Source: Deltaproteobacteria bacterium
GTDB lineage: Bacteria > Desulfobacterota > Desulfuromonadia > Desulfuromonadales > Geopsychrobacteraceae
Length of the DNA: 46,074 bases
Assembly: GCA_024280335.1 (NCBI GenBank)
Contig: JAJRQI010000066.1
Span: 1 to 46,074 of the forward strand
Direction: 5' to 3'
The notes beneath the pieces are model-generated. The model searched no databases. It saw only the letters and a program-made list of their open reading frames with translations, and had not been told where the DNA came from. This document shows positions 26,532-34,280 of this stretch, one piece after another. Every line of letters starts with the position of its first letter. Position 1 is the first letter of the stretch. The translations under genes were made by a program, and so were the position numbers.

Positions 26532-27904
26532 TCTGTCCCGTTTTGGGCTTTTTCTTTGCGGATATTGTACTGCAGCAGTTTACGGTCGAGGGTTCGGCGG
26601 GCGATATTCAGAATCTGTGAAGTGCGCATTTTGTGGCCGCCGGTCTCCCGGTAGATCTGCTCGATATAGAGCTTTTCCACCTCTTCCAGCGACATTCCCG
26701 CTTGCGGCAGAGCCATCGGGGTCAGCTGATCAGCGGTCAGTTTCGCCGGCAGTTGGGCGGTATCGATTTCACCGTCGTCGGCAAGAATCGCTGCCATCTC
26801 GATGATATTCTCCAGTTCACGGACGTTGCCCGGCCAACTGTAGCTTTGCAGCAAGCTCAGTGCTTCTTTGCTCAACTGCAGTTTTTCCCGACCGGCAAAG
26901 CGTCCAACGAACAATCTGGCCAAAGGTTCGATATCTTCAGGGCGATCACGCAAGGCCGGCACGTGCAGAGTGACGACATTGAGGCGATAATAGAGGTCCT
27001 GGCGAAAGTTACCGGCACGTACCTCATCCGGCAGGTTTTTATTGGTGGCAGCAATAAAACGCACATCGGCACGACGCACCTTGGTCGAGCCGACCGGGAT
27101 GAATTCTTTCTCCTGCAGCACCCGCAGCAGTTTGGCTTGCAGGCCGGGACTGATATCACCGATCTCATCGAGAAACAGCGTGCCGTGATCGGCTTCCTCA
27201 ATCAGGCCGCGTTGGCTGCCGACCGCCCCGGTAAACGCACCCTTGATATGTCCGAACAGTTGACTTTCCAGCAGACTGTCGGTTAAAGCGGCACAGTTGA
27301 TAGTGAGAAAACGCTGGTCACGACGGTTGCTGCTGTAGTGGATGGTTGAGGCGATGATCTCCTTGCCGCTGCCGCTTTCACCGGTGATCAGGGCACTGGC
27401 CCCCGAGGGTGCCACCTTCTTGGCCAGCTCGAAGACCTGGCCGAACTTGGGACTTTTAAAGACCACCGTTTCTGGATCGAAGCGGCGGCGGATCTCCGCT
27501 TTAAGCGAGCGGTTCTCCGAGACCAGCCGGTTGTGCTCGATCAGCTTGTCAACCAGACTGTTCAGTTCGCTCGGGGTGAAAGGTTTGAGCAGATAATCAT
27601 GAGCACCCTGCTTCATCGCCTCGACTGCGCCGCGGACGGTGCCGAAGGCATTCATCAGCACCACGTGCTGTCCGGGCCGTTGCTGCTGGATCTGTCGCAG
27701 CAGATCGAGACCACCGATGTCGGGCAGGTGGATATCGCTCAGAATCAGATCGGGGGCGTCTTCATTTTGCTCTTCCAGGGCTTGCAGCAGTGCAGTTCCC
27801 TGAGAATAACAGACAATCTGGTGCCCTTGCAACTGCAGGGTTTTCTCCAGAAAGTCGCACGCGCCCTGATCCTGATCGCAAATATAGATTTTTCCACTCT
27901 GCAT
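26528..27904 (-). CDS. NtrC-family sigma54-dependent response regulator
   Basis: 458-aa regulator in three parts. The receiver domain has phosphoacceptor Asp57 in L-I-L-S-D-I-H-L-P-D and Lys in L-L-K-P-F. The AAA+ domain has Walker A G-E-S-G-S-G-K-E (175-182), the sigma54-contact loop G-A-F-T-G-A (222-227), and G-T-L-F-L-D-E-I. The Fis-type HTH lies at the C terminus (R-T-S-Q-I-L-N-I-A-R-R-T-L-D-R-K). The start at 27904 gives the receiver N terminus; the open frame extends further, but into the hypA gene region. It is the first gene of the hydrogenase operon, so a HoxA/HydG-like role in activating hydrogenase genes is likely. The broken sensor kinase at 32232-34151 is a candidate partner. Confidence 0.92.
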   Translation of the reverse strand: MQSGKIYICDQDQGACDFLEKTLQLQGHQIVCYSQGTALLQALEEQNEDAPDLILSDIHLPDIGGLDLLRQIQQQRPGQHVVLMNAFGTVRGAVEAMKQGAHDYLLKPFTPSELNSLVDKLIEHNRLVSENRSLKAEIRRRFDPETVVFKSPKFGQVFELAKKVAPSGASALITGESGSGKEIIASTIHYSSNRRDQRFLTINCAALTDSLLESQLFGHIKGAFTGAVGSQRGLIEEADHGTLFLDEIGDISPGLQAKLLRVLQEKEFIPVGSTKVRRADVRFIAATNKNLPDEVRAGNFRQDLYYRLNVVTLHVPALRDRPEDIEPLARLFVGRFAGREKLQLSKEALSLLQSYSWPGNVRELENIIEMAAILADDGEIDTAQLPAKLTADQLTPMALPQAGMSLEEVEKLYIEQIYRETGGHKMRTSQILNIARRTLDRKLLQYNIRKEKAQNGTE

Positions 27905-27997
27905 CCGAAGGTCCGTTTTTCCATCTATCGCATCCGATAACGTATACCGTACAGCGGTTGCTTGATTTTTCGCTCGGCTTGCACCTATAGTGACCAG

Positions 27998-28027
27998 CCA
28001 GGACGGAAATGTGTCATTTTGTCCTGG
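27998..28027. promoter_or_regulatory. Palindrome between the divergent hyd and hyp operons
   Basis: CCAGGAC and GTCCTGG arms, 16 bases apart, extend inward through G-T wobble pairs, giving an imperfect 30-bp palindrome. Its position between the regulator-hyd operon and hypA fits an upstream activator site. A nearby minus-strand TGGTCAC...TGCAA has sigma54-like halves but is one base too long. Confidence 0.5.
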
Positions 28028-28075
28028 TGATTGTTTATAACAGACACTTTTTATCCTTTCTGTAAAGGGCTTTTT

Positions 28076-28417
28076 TTGCACGAACTCGGGATTACCCAGA
28101 GCATTGTCGAGATTGCCGAACGAACCGCCAAAGAGCAGCAGGCGATGAAAATCCTCTCGGTTACTATTGAGGTCGGCAGCCTTGCCGGCGTGGTGCCGGA
28201 GGCGCTTGAATTCTGCTTTGAAGCCTGCAGCAAAGGCACCTTGCTGGAAGGGGCGCAACTGTTGATTGAACGGGTTCCGGCACGCGGTCGTTGTCTCGAC
28301 TGCGGCCGGGAGTTCCCGCTGGAAGAGCTGCTCGCCTGTTGCCCCGACTGTAACAGTGCCGCCGGCGAGATCCTCGCCGGTGAAGAATTGCGCGTCAAGG
28401 AAATGGAGATCGACTGA
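28076..28417 (+). CDS. hypA: Hydrogenase nickel-incorporation protein HypA
   Basis: 113-aa metallochaperone that delivers Ni to the hydrogenase large subunit together with HypB. Translation should begin at TTG 28076 (AAGGG six bases upstream), giving the obligatory M-H-E-L-G-I-T-Q N terminus whose His2 and Glu3 bind Ni. Longer in-frame starts push this motif inside the protein and are rejected. The zinc site is C-L-D-C-G near residue 73 and C-P-D-C near residue 92. Length is standard (113-118 aa). It is the first gene of hypA-B-C-D-E and diverges from the hydrogenase structural operon. Confidence 0.94.
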   Translation: MHELGITQSIVEIAERTAKEQQAMKILSVTIEVGSLAGVVPEALEFCFEACSKGTLLEGAQLLIERVPARGRCLDCGREFPLEELLACCPDCNSAAGEILAGEELRVKEMEID

Positions 28418-28419
28418 CC

Positions 28420-29142
28420 ATGTGTATCGACTGCGGCTGCGGGCCGACCGACCAGCACCATCATGACCATGACCGACCGAAGAGTAAAACCATCAACATC
28501 GAAGAGGATCTGCTGGCTAAGAATAATCGGCTGGCGAATCGCAATCGGGCGCTGTTTCAGCAACAGGGTCTGCTGGTTCTGAACCTGGTCAGCTCACCCG
28601 GCAGCGGCAAGACGACCATCCTGGAAACCACCTTGAAGGATCTGCAGAACGAGTTTGGTTTCGCCGTCCTTGAAGGAGACCAGCAGACCAGCAACGACGC
28701 CGACCGGATTGCCGCCACCGGCGTCCCGGCGCACCAGATCAACACCGGTGCCGGGTGTCATCTCGACGCCCACATGGTCGGTCACGGCGTTGAACATTTT
28801 GATCTGCAGCAGACCGACATCCTGATGATCGAAAACGTCGGCAACCTGGTCTGCCCTGCTGCTTTCGATCTGGGTGAGGATGCCAAGGTCGCGGTCCTTT
28901 CGATCACCGAAGGGGAAGATAAGCCGCTCAAGTACCCGCAGATGTTCCGCGCCAGCCGGCTGATGCTGATCAACAAACTCGACCTGCTGCCGTACCTGCG
29001 CTTCGACCTGGAGAAGTGTCGTGACTATGCGCGCCGGGTGAATCCGGAAATCGAGATTATCGAGCTCTCCTGCTACAACGGCGAGGGTTTGGATCAATGG
29101 TACGACTGGTTACGGAAGCAGCTGGGAAAGAAAAAACCGTAG
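28420..29142 (+). CDS. hypB: Hydrogenase maturation GTPase HypB
   Basis: 240-aa G3E-family GTPase that drives nickel insertion. The N terminus M-C-I-D-C-G-C is the high-affinity nickel site found in E. coli HypB, followed by a short His-rich stretch (H-H-H-D-H-D) for nickel storage. The GTPase core has Walker A S-S-P-G-S-G-K-T-T near residue 58, E-G-D-Q-Q-T, the metal-site G-A-G-C-H-L-D and N-K-L-D. It starts 3 bases after the hypA stop. The TAG stop at 29140-29142 lies inside a GTAGGGGCG palindromic repeat. All expected motifs are intact. Confidence 0.96.
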   Translation: MCIDCGCGPTDQHHHDHDRPKSKTINIEEDLLAKNNRLANRNRALFQQQGLLVLNLVSSPGSGKTTILETTLKDLQNEFGFAVLEGDQQTSNDADRIAATGVPAHQINTGAGCHLDAHMVGHGVEHFDLQQTDILMIENVGNLVCPAAFDLGEDAKVAVLSITEGEDKPLKYPQMFRASRLMLINKLDLLPYLRFDLEKCRDYARRVNPEIEIIELSCYNGEGLDQWYDWLRKQLGKKKP

Positions 29143-29212
29143 GGGCGCCCCGCCGGGGCGCCCGTTTTCAGCACCGCGTTAAAGGCCGGGCGACCCAGCG
29201 GGTCGCCCCTAC
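29139..29212. repeat. GGGGCG-type palindromic repeat between hypB and hypC
   Basis: GTAGGGGCGCCCC...GGGCGCCC and a second arm GGCGACC...GGTCGCCCCTAC fill the gap between the genes. The first bases contain the hypB stop codon. The same family makes up the array at 18188-18432. Confidence 0.8.
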
Positions 29213-29226
29213 ATGGAGAAAATAAT

Positions 29227-29457
29227 ATGTGTTTAGCCGTTCCGATGAAGGTTACGGAAATTGTTGATGGCACCGCCGTCTGCGAAGTCGACGGGGTGCG
29301 GCGCGCGGGCAGTCTGATGATGCTCGATGATGTCTCGGTCGGCGACTATGTACTGCTGCACGCCGGGTTCGCCATCGAGAAGATCGATCCGGAAGAAGCG
29401 CAGAAGACCCTTGAGGTGTTCCGTGAAGTGCTGGATGCCGGGTTGCTGCCGGAATGA
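29227..29457 (+). CDS. hypC: Hydrogenase maturation chaperone HypC
   Basis: 76-aa chaperone that carries the Fe(CN)2CO unit with HypD to the large-subunit precursor. It begins M-C-L-A-V-P-M-K-V; Cys2 is the essential residue after Met removal. The OB-like fold is visible as D-D-V-S-V-G-D-Y-V-L-L-H-A-G-F-A-I, the family signature, with E-A-Q-K-T-L-E at the C-terminal helix. GGAG precedes the ATG at 29227. Its stop overlaps the hypD start (29454-29457), so the two partners are translationally coupled. Confidence 0.96.
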   Translation: MCLAVPMKVTEIVDGTAVCEVDGVRRAGSLMMLDDVSVGDYVLLHAGFAIEKIDPEEAQKTLEVFREVLDAGLLPE

Positions 29458-30548
29458 AATACGCCAGCGAGTTCCGTGATCCGCAGCTGGCCAAGGGGTT
29501 GCTCGCCGCCATCGAGCAGGCGGTCGCCGACTATCCCGGCCGCATGACCCTGATGGAGGTCTGCGGCACCCACACCATGTCGATTTACCAGCACGGTATC
29601 CGCGCGCTGCTGCCGAAACAGATCCGACTGATCTCCGGTCCCGGCTGTCCGGTCTGCGTCACCCCGATCGGCTATGTCGATCGGGCGGTCGCCTATGCCC
29701 GGCAGCCGGATGTCATCATCGCCACCTTCGGCGATATGCTCCGGGTGCCCGGCTCGACCAGCAGCCTGCTGCATGAACAGGCGCTCGGTGCACAGATCAA
29801 AATCGTCTACTCGCCGCTCGATGCGGTAGCGCTGGCGGAGAAACATCCGCAGAAGAAGGTCATCTTCCTCGGCGTCGGTTTCGAAACCACCGCACCGACC
29901 ATCGCCGGTTCGATCGTTACAGCCAAGCAGCGCGGCTTGAAACACTACTTTGTCCTCGCTGCGAATAAAACCATGCCGACCCCGATGGCGGCCTTAACCG
30001 CCGATCCGGAGCTTAAGGTCGACGGCTACATCTGCCCGGCCCATGTCAGCGCGGTGATCGGCGCTGACGCCTACCGGCCGCTGACCGAGCAGTTCAAGGT
30101 CCCCTGTGTGGTGACCGGCTTCGAACCGCTCGACATGCTGCGCGGCATCCAGTTGCTGGCACAGCAGGTGCTATCCGGGCGAGCCGAGGTCGAGAACGAA
30201 TACCAGCGGATCGTCAAACCGCAGGGAAACGCCAAGGCGCAGGCGCTGCTGACGAAGGTGTTCGAGCCCTGCGATACCGACTGGCGCGGGATCGGAGCGA
30301 TCCCCGGCAGCGGCCTGAAAATCCGCGCGGATTATGCTGCGTTTGATGCTGAAGTGCAGCTCCCGGCGACAGTCGAAGAGCCGAAAGAGCATCAGGGCTG
30401 CTTATGCGGGGAGATCCTCAAAGGAAAGATAACGCCGAAGGAATGTCCACTGTTCCGCAAAGCCTGCACCCCGGAAAACCCGGTCGGCGCCTGCATGGTG
30501 TCATCCGAAGGGACCTGTGCTGCGGAATATAAATACGGCACCGACTGA
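29454..30548 (+). CDS. hypD: Hydrogenase maturation iron-sulfur protein HypD
   Basis: 364-aa scaffold protein on which CN and CO are added to iron. Conserved motifs are M-E-V-C-G-T-H-T-M-S near residue 37, G-P-G-C-P-V-C-V-T near residue 64 (catalytic Cys pair), F-G-D-M-L-R-V-P-G and G-F-E-T-T-A-P-T. The C-terminal 4Fe-4S ligands are C-L-C-G, C-P-L-F and the later C-M and C-A. Length is standard. It overlaps hypC by 4 bases and is followed by a perfect hairpin (30557-30593) before hypE. Confidence 0.96.
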   Translation: MKYASEFRDPQLAKGLLAAIEQAVADYPGRMTLMEVCGTHTMSIYQHGIRALLPKQIRLISGPGCPVCVTPIGYVDRAVAYARQPDVIIATFGDMLRVPGSTSSLLHEQALGAQIKIVYSPLDAVALAEKHPQKKVIFLGVGFETTAPTIAGSIVTAKQRGLKHYFVLAANKTMPTPMAALTADPELKVDGYICPAHVSAVIGADAYRPLTEQFKVPCVVTGFEPLDMLRGIQLLAQQVLSGRAEVENEYQRIVKPQGNAKAQALLTKVFEPCDTDWRGIGAIPGSGLKIRADYAAFDAEVQLPATVEEPKEHQGCLCGEILKGKITPKECPLFRKACTPENPVGACMVSSEGTCAAEYKYGTD

Positions 30549-30556
30549 TCATTTTC

Positions 30557-30593
30557 CCGTGCCGGGGCAACCCGCTGGGTCGCCCCGGCACGG
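30557..30593. repeat. GGGGC-type perfect hairpin between hypD and hypE
   Basis: CCGTGCCGGGGC pairs with GCCCCGGCACGG, with a short second arm inside (AACCCGCTGGGT). It belongs to the same extragenic family as 29139-29212. No T-run, so it need not terminate transcription. Confidence 0.75.
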
Positions 30594-30616
30594 ATTCTTC
30601 TTATTTGGAGCACATT

Positions 30617-31633
30617 GTGAAAAACGACATCATCCTCCTCGGCCACGGCAGTGGCGGCAAACTGAGCCACCAACTGCTCGATGAGTTGATTATCCCGACC
30701 CTTTCTCAGGTGGCGCAGAGCGAGCAGAACGATGCGGCGGTGCTGGAGGGGATTAACAGCTCACGGCTGGCATTTACCACCGACTCCTATGTCGTCGAAC
30801 CGATTTTTTTTCCGGGCGGCAACATCGGCGATCTGGCGATCAACGGCACGGTCAATGATCTGGCGATGAGTGGCGCCCGGCCGCTGGCGATCAGTGTCGG
30901 TCTGATTCTCGAAGAGGGTCTGCCGCTGAGTGAGCTGCGCGAAGTTCTTGAAGCGATGAAGGCTGCTGCTGATAAAGCCCAGGTAGAGATTGTCACCGGC
31001 GACACCAAGGTGGTGCCGCGCGGCAAGGGGGACAAAATTTTCATCAACACCTCGGGAATCGGGGTTTTCGACCACCAGCTGCGGATCAGCGGCAGCGCGG
31101 CAAAGCCGGGAGATAAAATCCTGATCAATGGTACTGCCGGCGATCACGGCATGGCGGTGCTGGCCAGTCGTGAAGGGCTCGATCTGCAAAGCGATATTGC
31201 CAGCGACAGTATGGCACTGAACCATCTGGTCGAGAAACTGCTGGCTGAATTGGGCGAAACGGTACACGTGCTGCGCGACCCGACCCGCGGTGGAGTGGCG
31301 ACGACCTTGAAGGAGATTGCCCTGCAGTCGCAGGTCGATATCTGCCTGCAGGAGGACGCTCTGCCGGTCAATGAAACAGTCGCCGGAGCTTGCGCCATAT
31401 TGGGACTCGATCCGCTGTATGTCGCCAACGAAGGGAAAATGCTGGTGATTGTTGCCGCAGAAAAAGCGGCGGCGGCGCTGCAGTTAATGCGACAGCAACC
31501 GGAAGGTAGCGCTGCAGCGATCATCGGCGAGGTGGTTGCAGAGTCGAACGGTCGGGTGATGATGCAGACCGCCATCGGCGGGATGCGGGCGATCGAAATG
31601 TTAGCCGGCGAGCAGTTGCCGCGGATCTGCTAG
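30617..31633 (+). CDS. hypE: Hydrogenase maturation protein HypE (thiocyanate-forming)
   Basis: 338-aa PurM-like ATPase that dehydrates the C-terminal thiocarboxamide to thiocyanate, the CN donor for HypCD. The GTG start at 30617 has GGAG six bases upstream; a TTG at 30605 is in frame but lies before that site. Motifs: L-L-G-H-G-S-G-G-K near residue 7, F-T-T-D-S-Y-V-V, and D-P-T-R-G-G-V-A-T. The C terminus is P-R-I-C, whose Cys is carbamoylated by HypF and is required for function. hypF is not in the window. It is the last gene of the hyp run. Confidence 0.95.
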   Translation: MKNDIILLGHGSGGKLSHQLLDELIIPTLSQVAQSEQNDAAVLEGINSSRLAFTTDSYVVEPIFFPGGNIGDLAINGTVNDLAMSGARPLAISVGLILEEGLPLSELREVLEAMKAAADKAQVEIVTGDTKVVPRGKGDKIFINTSGIGVFDHQLRISGSAAKPGDKILINGTAGDHGMAVLASREGLDLQSDIASDSMALNHLVEKLLAELGETVHVLRDPTRGGVATTLKEIALQSQVDICLQEDALPVNETVAGACAILGLDPLYVANEGKMLVIVAAEKAAAALQLMRQQPEGSAAAIIGEVVAESNGRVMMQTAIGGMRAIEMLAGEQLPRIC

Positions 31634-31679
31634 CGGTGTGGTCGATTATAAAAACGCTGAGCTGAAAAAAGGCAATAAA

Positions 31680-31714
31680 AAGCCCGGCAATGGAGGGGGG
31701 GTATTGCCGGGCTT
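31680..31714. terminator. Hairpin after hypE, in the 329-base gap 31634-31962
   Basis: AAGCCCGGCAAT pairs with ATTGCCGGGCTT across an 11-base G-rich loop. T-richness follows on the minus strand, while on the plus strand the stem is followed by CCAAG. It may act as a weak terminator for hypE. The rest of the gap (31715-31962) is A/T-rich upstream sequence in which I see no gene. Confidence 0.6.
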
Positions 31715-31962
31715 CCAAGTGAACGAGCCACCTGTTGATTGTGATCATAATTGGCCCCAGTCGGAAAGTCAAGAAATAAAATTACCTTTTTCGTCTTAGT
31801 TTGAAGAATGGCAACAGCAAAGGCTCACAAATTGCGTCTAAATCTCTGGTGGCCATGCTGTTGTCAATTGAAACAGCGAATATTTTCTGGAATTTATTTT
31901 CCCGATCGTGTAGTTTCGCGATGATAGCAGTCCCCCAAAAGCCCTTGTTGTAAGGAGTTGGC

Positions 31963-32193
31963 GTGAAGGTATCGCTGATCAGCGTGATCTACCTGGACGG
32001 AACCCTCGGTGAGGTCAGTAACTCTGTTCTCGACGTATTGATTGCCACAGGTCGGATCAGTAAGTTCAAGCGCAAAGCCGGTTGGGTAGATGTTTACCAG
32101 GAACGCAACAAGTTGCGCGACTATCTAAAGGGGGGCTATGCAGGGCCGGAGCGCCGGGCCCCCTGGCCGAGTAAACAACAGCAGACCGATTGA
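31963..32193 (+). CDS. Small protein with a Y-A-G-P-E-R-R motif, function unknown
   Basis: 76-aa protein starting at GTG 31963 with a good AAGGAG site. It has an N-terminal beta-like stretch (M-K-V-S-L-I-S-V-I-Y-L-D-G-T), a central part with I-S-K-F-K-R-K-A-G-W-V-D-V, and a C-terminal G-Y-A-G-P-E-R-R-A. The short (G/Y)-x-G-P-E-R-R motif is familiar from the N-terminal ends of many GGDEF and sensor proteins in delta-proteobacteria, where its role is unclear. No enzymatic motif is visible. It is convergent with the sensor kinase gene. It is likely real because of its start signals and composition, but I do not assign a function. Confidence 0.7.
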   Translation: MKVSLISVIYLDGTLGEVSNSVLDVLIATGRISKFKRKAGWVDVYQERNKLRDYLKGGYAGPERRAPWPSKQQQTD

Positions 32194-32231
32194 TCCAGGG
32201 CGGAGCGGCAGTGATTGCCGACTCCGCTTTT

Positions 32232-33803
32232 TTAATCCTTTTCGTCCAGCGGTTTGCGCAGTTGCAGCGGATCGATGGCACGCCGGTTCAGGTAGATCGG
32301 CAGGGTGATACTGAAGCAGGCCCCGCGGGCGGTATTGATAACGTTAACTTCACCCTGGTGGTGCTCGATAATCCGGTGACTGATCGGCAGCCCCAGACCG
32401 GTGCCCGCCTCTTTGGTCGTAAAGAAGGGGTTGAAAATATTCCGCATCATGGTTGCCGGAATCCCGCCGCCGGTGTCGCTGATGTCGATCTGAACCGCAG
32501 GCTCCCCACGCAACAGACCGCGTCGGCAGTTGATCGCCAATTCGCCGCCGCCGCCATTCTTCATCGCCTGACAGGCATTGATAATCAGGTTGATAAACAC
32601 CTGTTCCAACTGTTCGGCATCCCCCTGTAACAGCGGGAGATCCTCGGCGATATCCAGTTGCAGCTGGATATCAGCCTGCTGCAGGTGCCCCCTTTCCAGC
32701 TGTAACGCCTTTTCCAGAACCGTCTGCAACCGGTATTCACGGATGCAGAGCAAGCGCTGCTTAGAGAATGAGAGGATATCCTCAAGCATTTTTTCCAACC
32801 GTTCACTCTCCTGCTGGATAATTTCTGCAAAGGGTCGCCCCGGATGTTGCCGGTCGAGAGAATTTGCCAGACGCCGGGCAAAGCCGCCGACCGAAACCAG
32901 GGGATTCTTCAGCTCGTGGGCGATCGAAGCAGACATCTCACCGATGGTTGCCAGTTTTTCCCGTTGCAGTAACTGCTCCTGGGTTTCACGCAGGTTGCGG
33001 TGTGCTGCTTCAACCCGTTGCAGCAACTGGACATTATCCAGGGCAATCCCTGCCTGGCCGGCAAACATTTCCAGAAAACGCAGTCGTTCTGCATCGATGG
33101 TTTCACCGCTGTCGGCATTATCGACCGCCAGTACGCAGAGGGTCCGGCCGCGACTGAGCAGCGGGACACAGGCATGGTCGCCGATATGCAGTTGTCGGCA
33201 GGGGCTTTGCGGTGGCTGCTTATGCTCGAACTCTTCACTGATCAGCAGCGGTTTCTGGGTTCGCGCCGCTTTAGCCAGGCAACTTTCGCTGGTTGCCATC
33301 ATCAGCCGTTGTTGCATCACCTCGCGTGAAAAGGGCGCTTCCCGCTGAGCCAGCTGGATATCTTCGGGAATCGGCAAGTTTGGCGAGTTGACCGGGGGCA
33401 GGCCGTCAGGAAGCAGCCAGCCAGCTGTTTCCCGGGTGACGCCCAGGATGCCCTGGATGGTGCCGCCCCGCTCATTGACCATAAACAGCATGGCCCGGTG
33501 GAAGCCGCCGCCATCGGGCGAAACCAGCAGTGACAGGCTCAGGTGGAACAGCTCGTTGGCGGCCATGGTGCTGTGCAGCAGCTGGGTGATCCGGTAGAGC
33601 AGTGACAGATCCTGCAGGCGCCTGAAATCTGAGGCTGAAACCTGGCGCAGGCGGGCCACGGTGACCAGTTGCTCAAAGGTCTGGGCAATCTGGAAGCCGC
33701 AACTCAGATAGAGTTCCTGCTGTTCCGGGGTAAAAGGCTCGCCGTCGTTCGGTGAGCCGCCGAGCAGGCTCAGGGTGCCGAAGATCCGGTCGTGAATCTT
33801 CAA
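32232..33803 (-). CDS. GAF sensor histidine kinase, C-terminal part after an in-frame stop
   Basis: 523 aa as an open frame from a TTG at 33803, which lacks a clear ribosome site. It holds the end of a first GAF domain (D-R-I-F-G-T-L-S-L-L-G), a second GAF domain about residues 65-260, a coiled coil, and a HisKA domain with H-E-L-K-N-P (His296). The HATPase_c domain has N-L-I-I-N-A-C-Q-A-M, D-T-G-G-G-I, F-F-T-T-K and G-T-G-L-G-L. It is cytoplasmic, with no transmembrane segments. The segment 33834-34151 continues upstream in the same reading frame and encodes the missing GAF start, so this is one gene interrupted by TAA at 33834-33836. The NtrC-type regulator at 26528-27904 is a plausible partner. 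Confidence 0.8.
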   Translation of the reverse strand: MKIHDRIFGTLSLLGGSPNDGEPFTPEQQELYLSCGFQIAQTFEQLVTVARLRQVSASDFRRLQDLSLLYRITQLLHSTMAANELFHLSLSLLVSPDGGGFHRAMLFMVNERGGTIQGILGVTRETAGWLLPDGLPPVNSPNLPIPEDIQLAQREAPFSREVMQQRLMMATSESCLAKAARTQKPLLISEEFEHKQPPQSPCRQLHIGDHACVPLLSRGRTLCVLAVDNADSGETIDAERLRFLEMFAGQAGIALDNVQLLQRVEAAHRNLRETQEQLLQREKLATIGEMSASIAHELKNPLVSVGGFARRLANSLDRQHPGRPFAEIIQQESERLEKMLEDILSFSKQRLLCIREYRLQTVLEKALQLERGHLQQADIQLQLDIAEDLPLLQGDAEQLEQVFINLIINACQAMKNGGGGELAINCRRGLLRGEPAVQIDISDTGGGIPATMMRNIFNPFFTTKEAGTGLGLPISHRIIEHHQGEVNVINTARGACFSITLPIYLNRRAIDPLQLRKPLDEKD

Positions 33804-33833
33804 CGGCAGCGAAAAGATCGAGGCGGGAAACTG

Positions 33834-34151
33834 TTACTTGCGGGTTCTGGAGAGCGGGTAGTGCAGTTTGGTGCGACCCTGGTGGAGAACCTGGCTGCTG
33901 AGTTGACTTTCCTGCTGCAGAAAAAAAATTTCCAGCGCCGGATCTTTGCCCGCCATGGAGCAGTAGCAGGGTTTGGGCGGTGGGTCGCCGTACAGGCGTG
34001 GGCGGATAATGACGCCGACCGCATCACTGTATTCCAGCAGTACCCGACTGACCGAGGTGCAGAGCGAATGCAGGCTGGTGGCCGAATTGAGGGTTTGCCC
34101 CAGTTGTGAGAACAGGGTCAGTTGGGCAAGGCGACGGTCGGTCGATTCCAT
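33834..34151 (-). CDS. N-terminal GAF fragment of the interrupted sensor kinase
   Basis: 105 aa from ATG 34151 (AGGA eight bases upstream): M-E-S-T-D-R-R-L-A-Q-L-T-L-F-S-Q-L-G, a typical kinase-linker helix, then a partial GAF domain ending P-L-S-R-T-R-K and a TAA. The codons after the stop read Q-F-P-A-S-I-F-S-L-P-L-K-I in the same frame and complete the GAF strand, so there is no frameshift. Explanations are a nonsense mutation, a sequencing error, or a genuinely split protein. A repeat arm (34163-34196) lies directly upstream of the start. Taken alone, the fragment is unlikely to fold. Confidence 0.7.
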   Translation of the reverse strand: MESTDRRLAQLTLFSQLGQTLNSATSLHSLCTSVSRVLLEYSDAVGVIIRPRLYGDPPPKPCYCSMAGKDPALEIFFLQQESQLSSQVLHQGRTKLHYPLSRTRK

Positions 34152-34162
34152 GGCTGCGTCCT

Positions 34163-34196
34163 GCCAGAGCACCAAATTCGGGAGTGCTGAAGTTAC
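34163..34196 (-). repeat. Half-copy of the GTAACTTCAGCAC repeat
   Basis: The reverse complement, GTAACTTCAGCAC...CCCGAATTTGGTGCTCTGGC, matches 35347-35380 nearly base for base. It lies directly in front of the interrupted kinase gene and includes its upstream leader. Confidence 0.75.
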
Positions 34197-34280
34197 GTTT
34201 CCTGATGGAAACCAGCTACGAATTGAGACAGAGTGAAGTGCTTGTCGATACACCGGCAAAAACGTAAGAACCAGCTTTAC

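Noticed and set aside
27970-27996. Sigma54 promoter before the hydrogenase regulator
   Set aside because: TGGTCAC...TGCAA has GG and GC one base too far apart; I could not defend it as a functional -24/-12 element.
33834-33836. Recoding of the in-frame stop (selenocysteine or pyrrolysine)
   Set aside because: The codon is TAA, not TGA or TAG, and nothing around it suggests a recoding structure.
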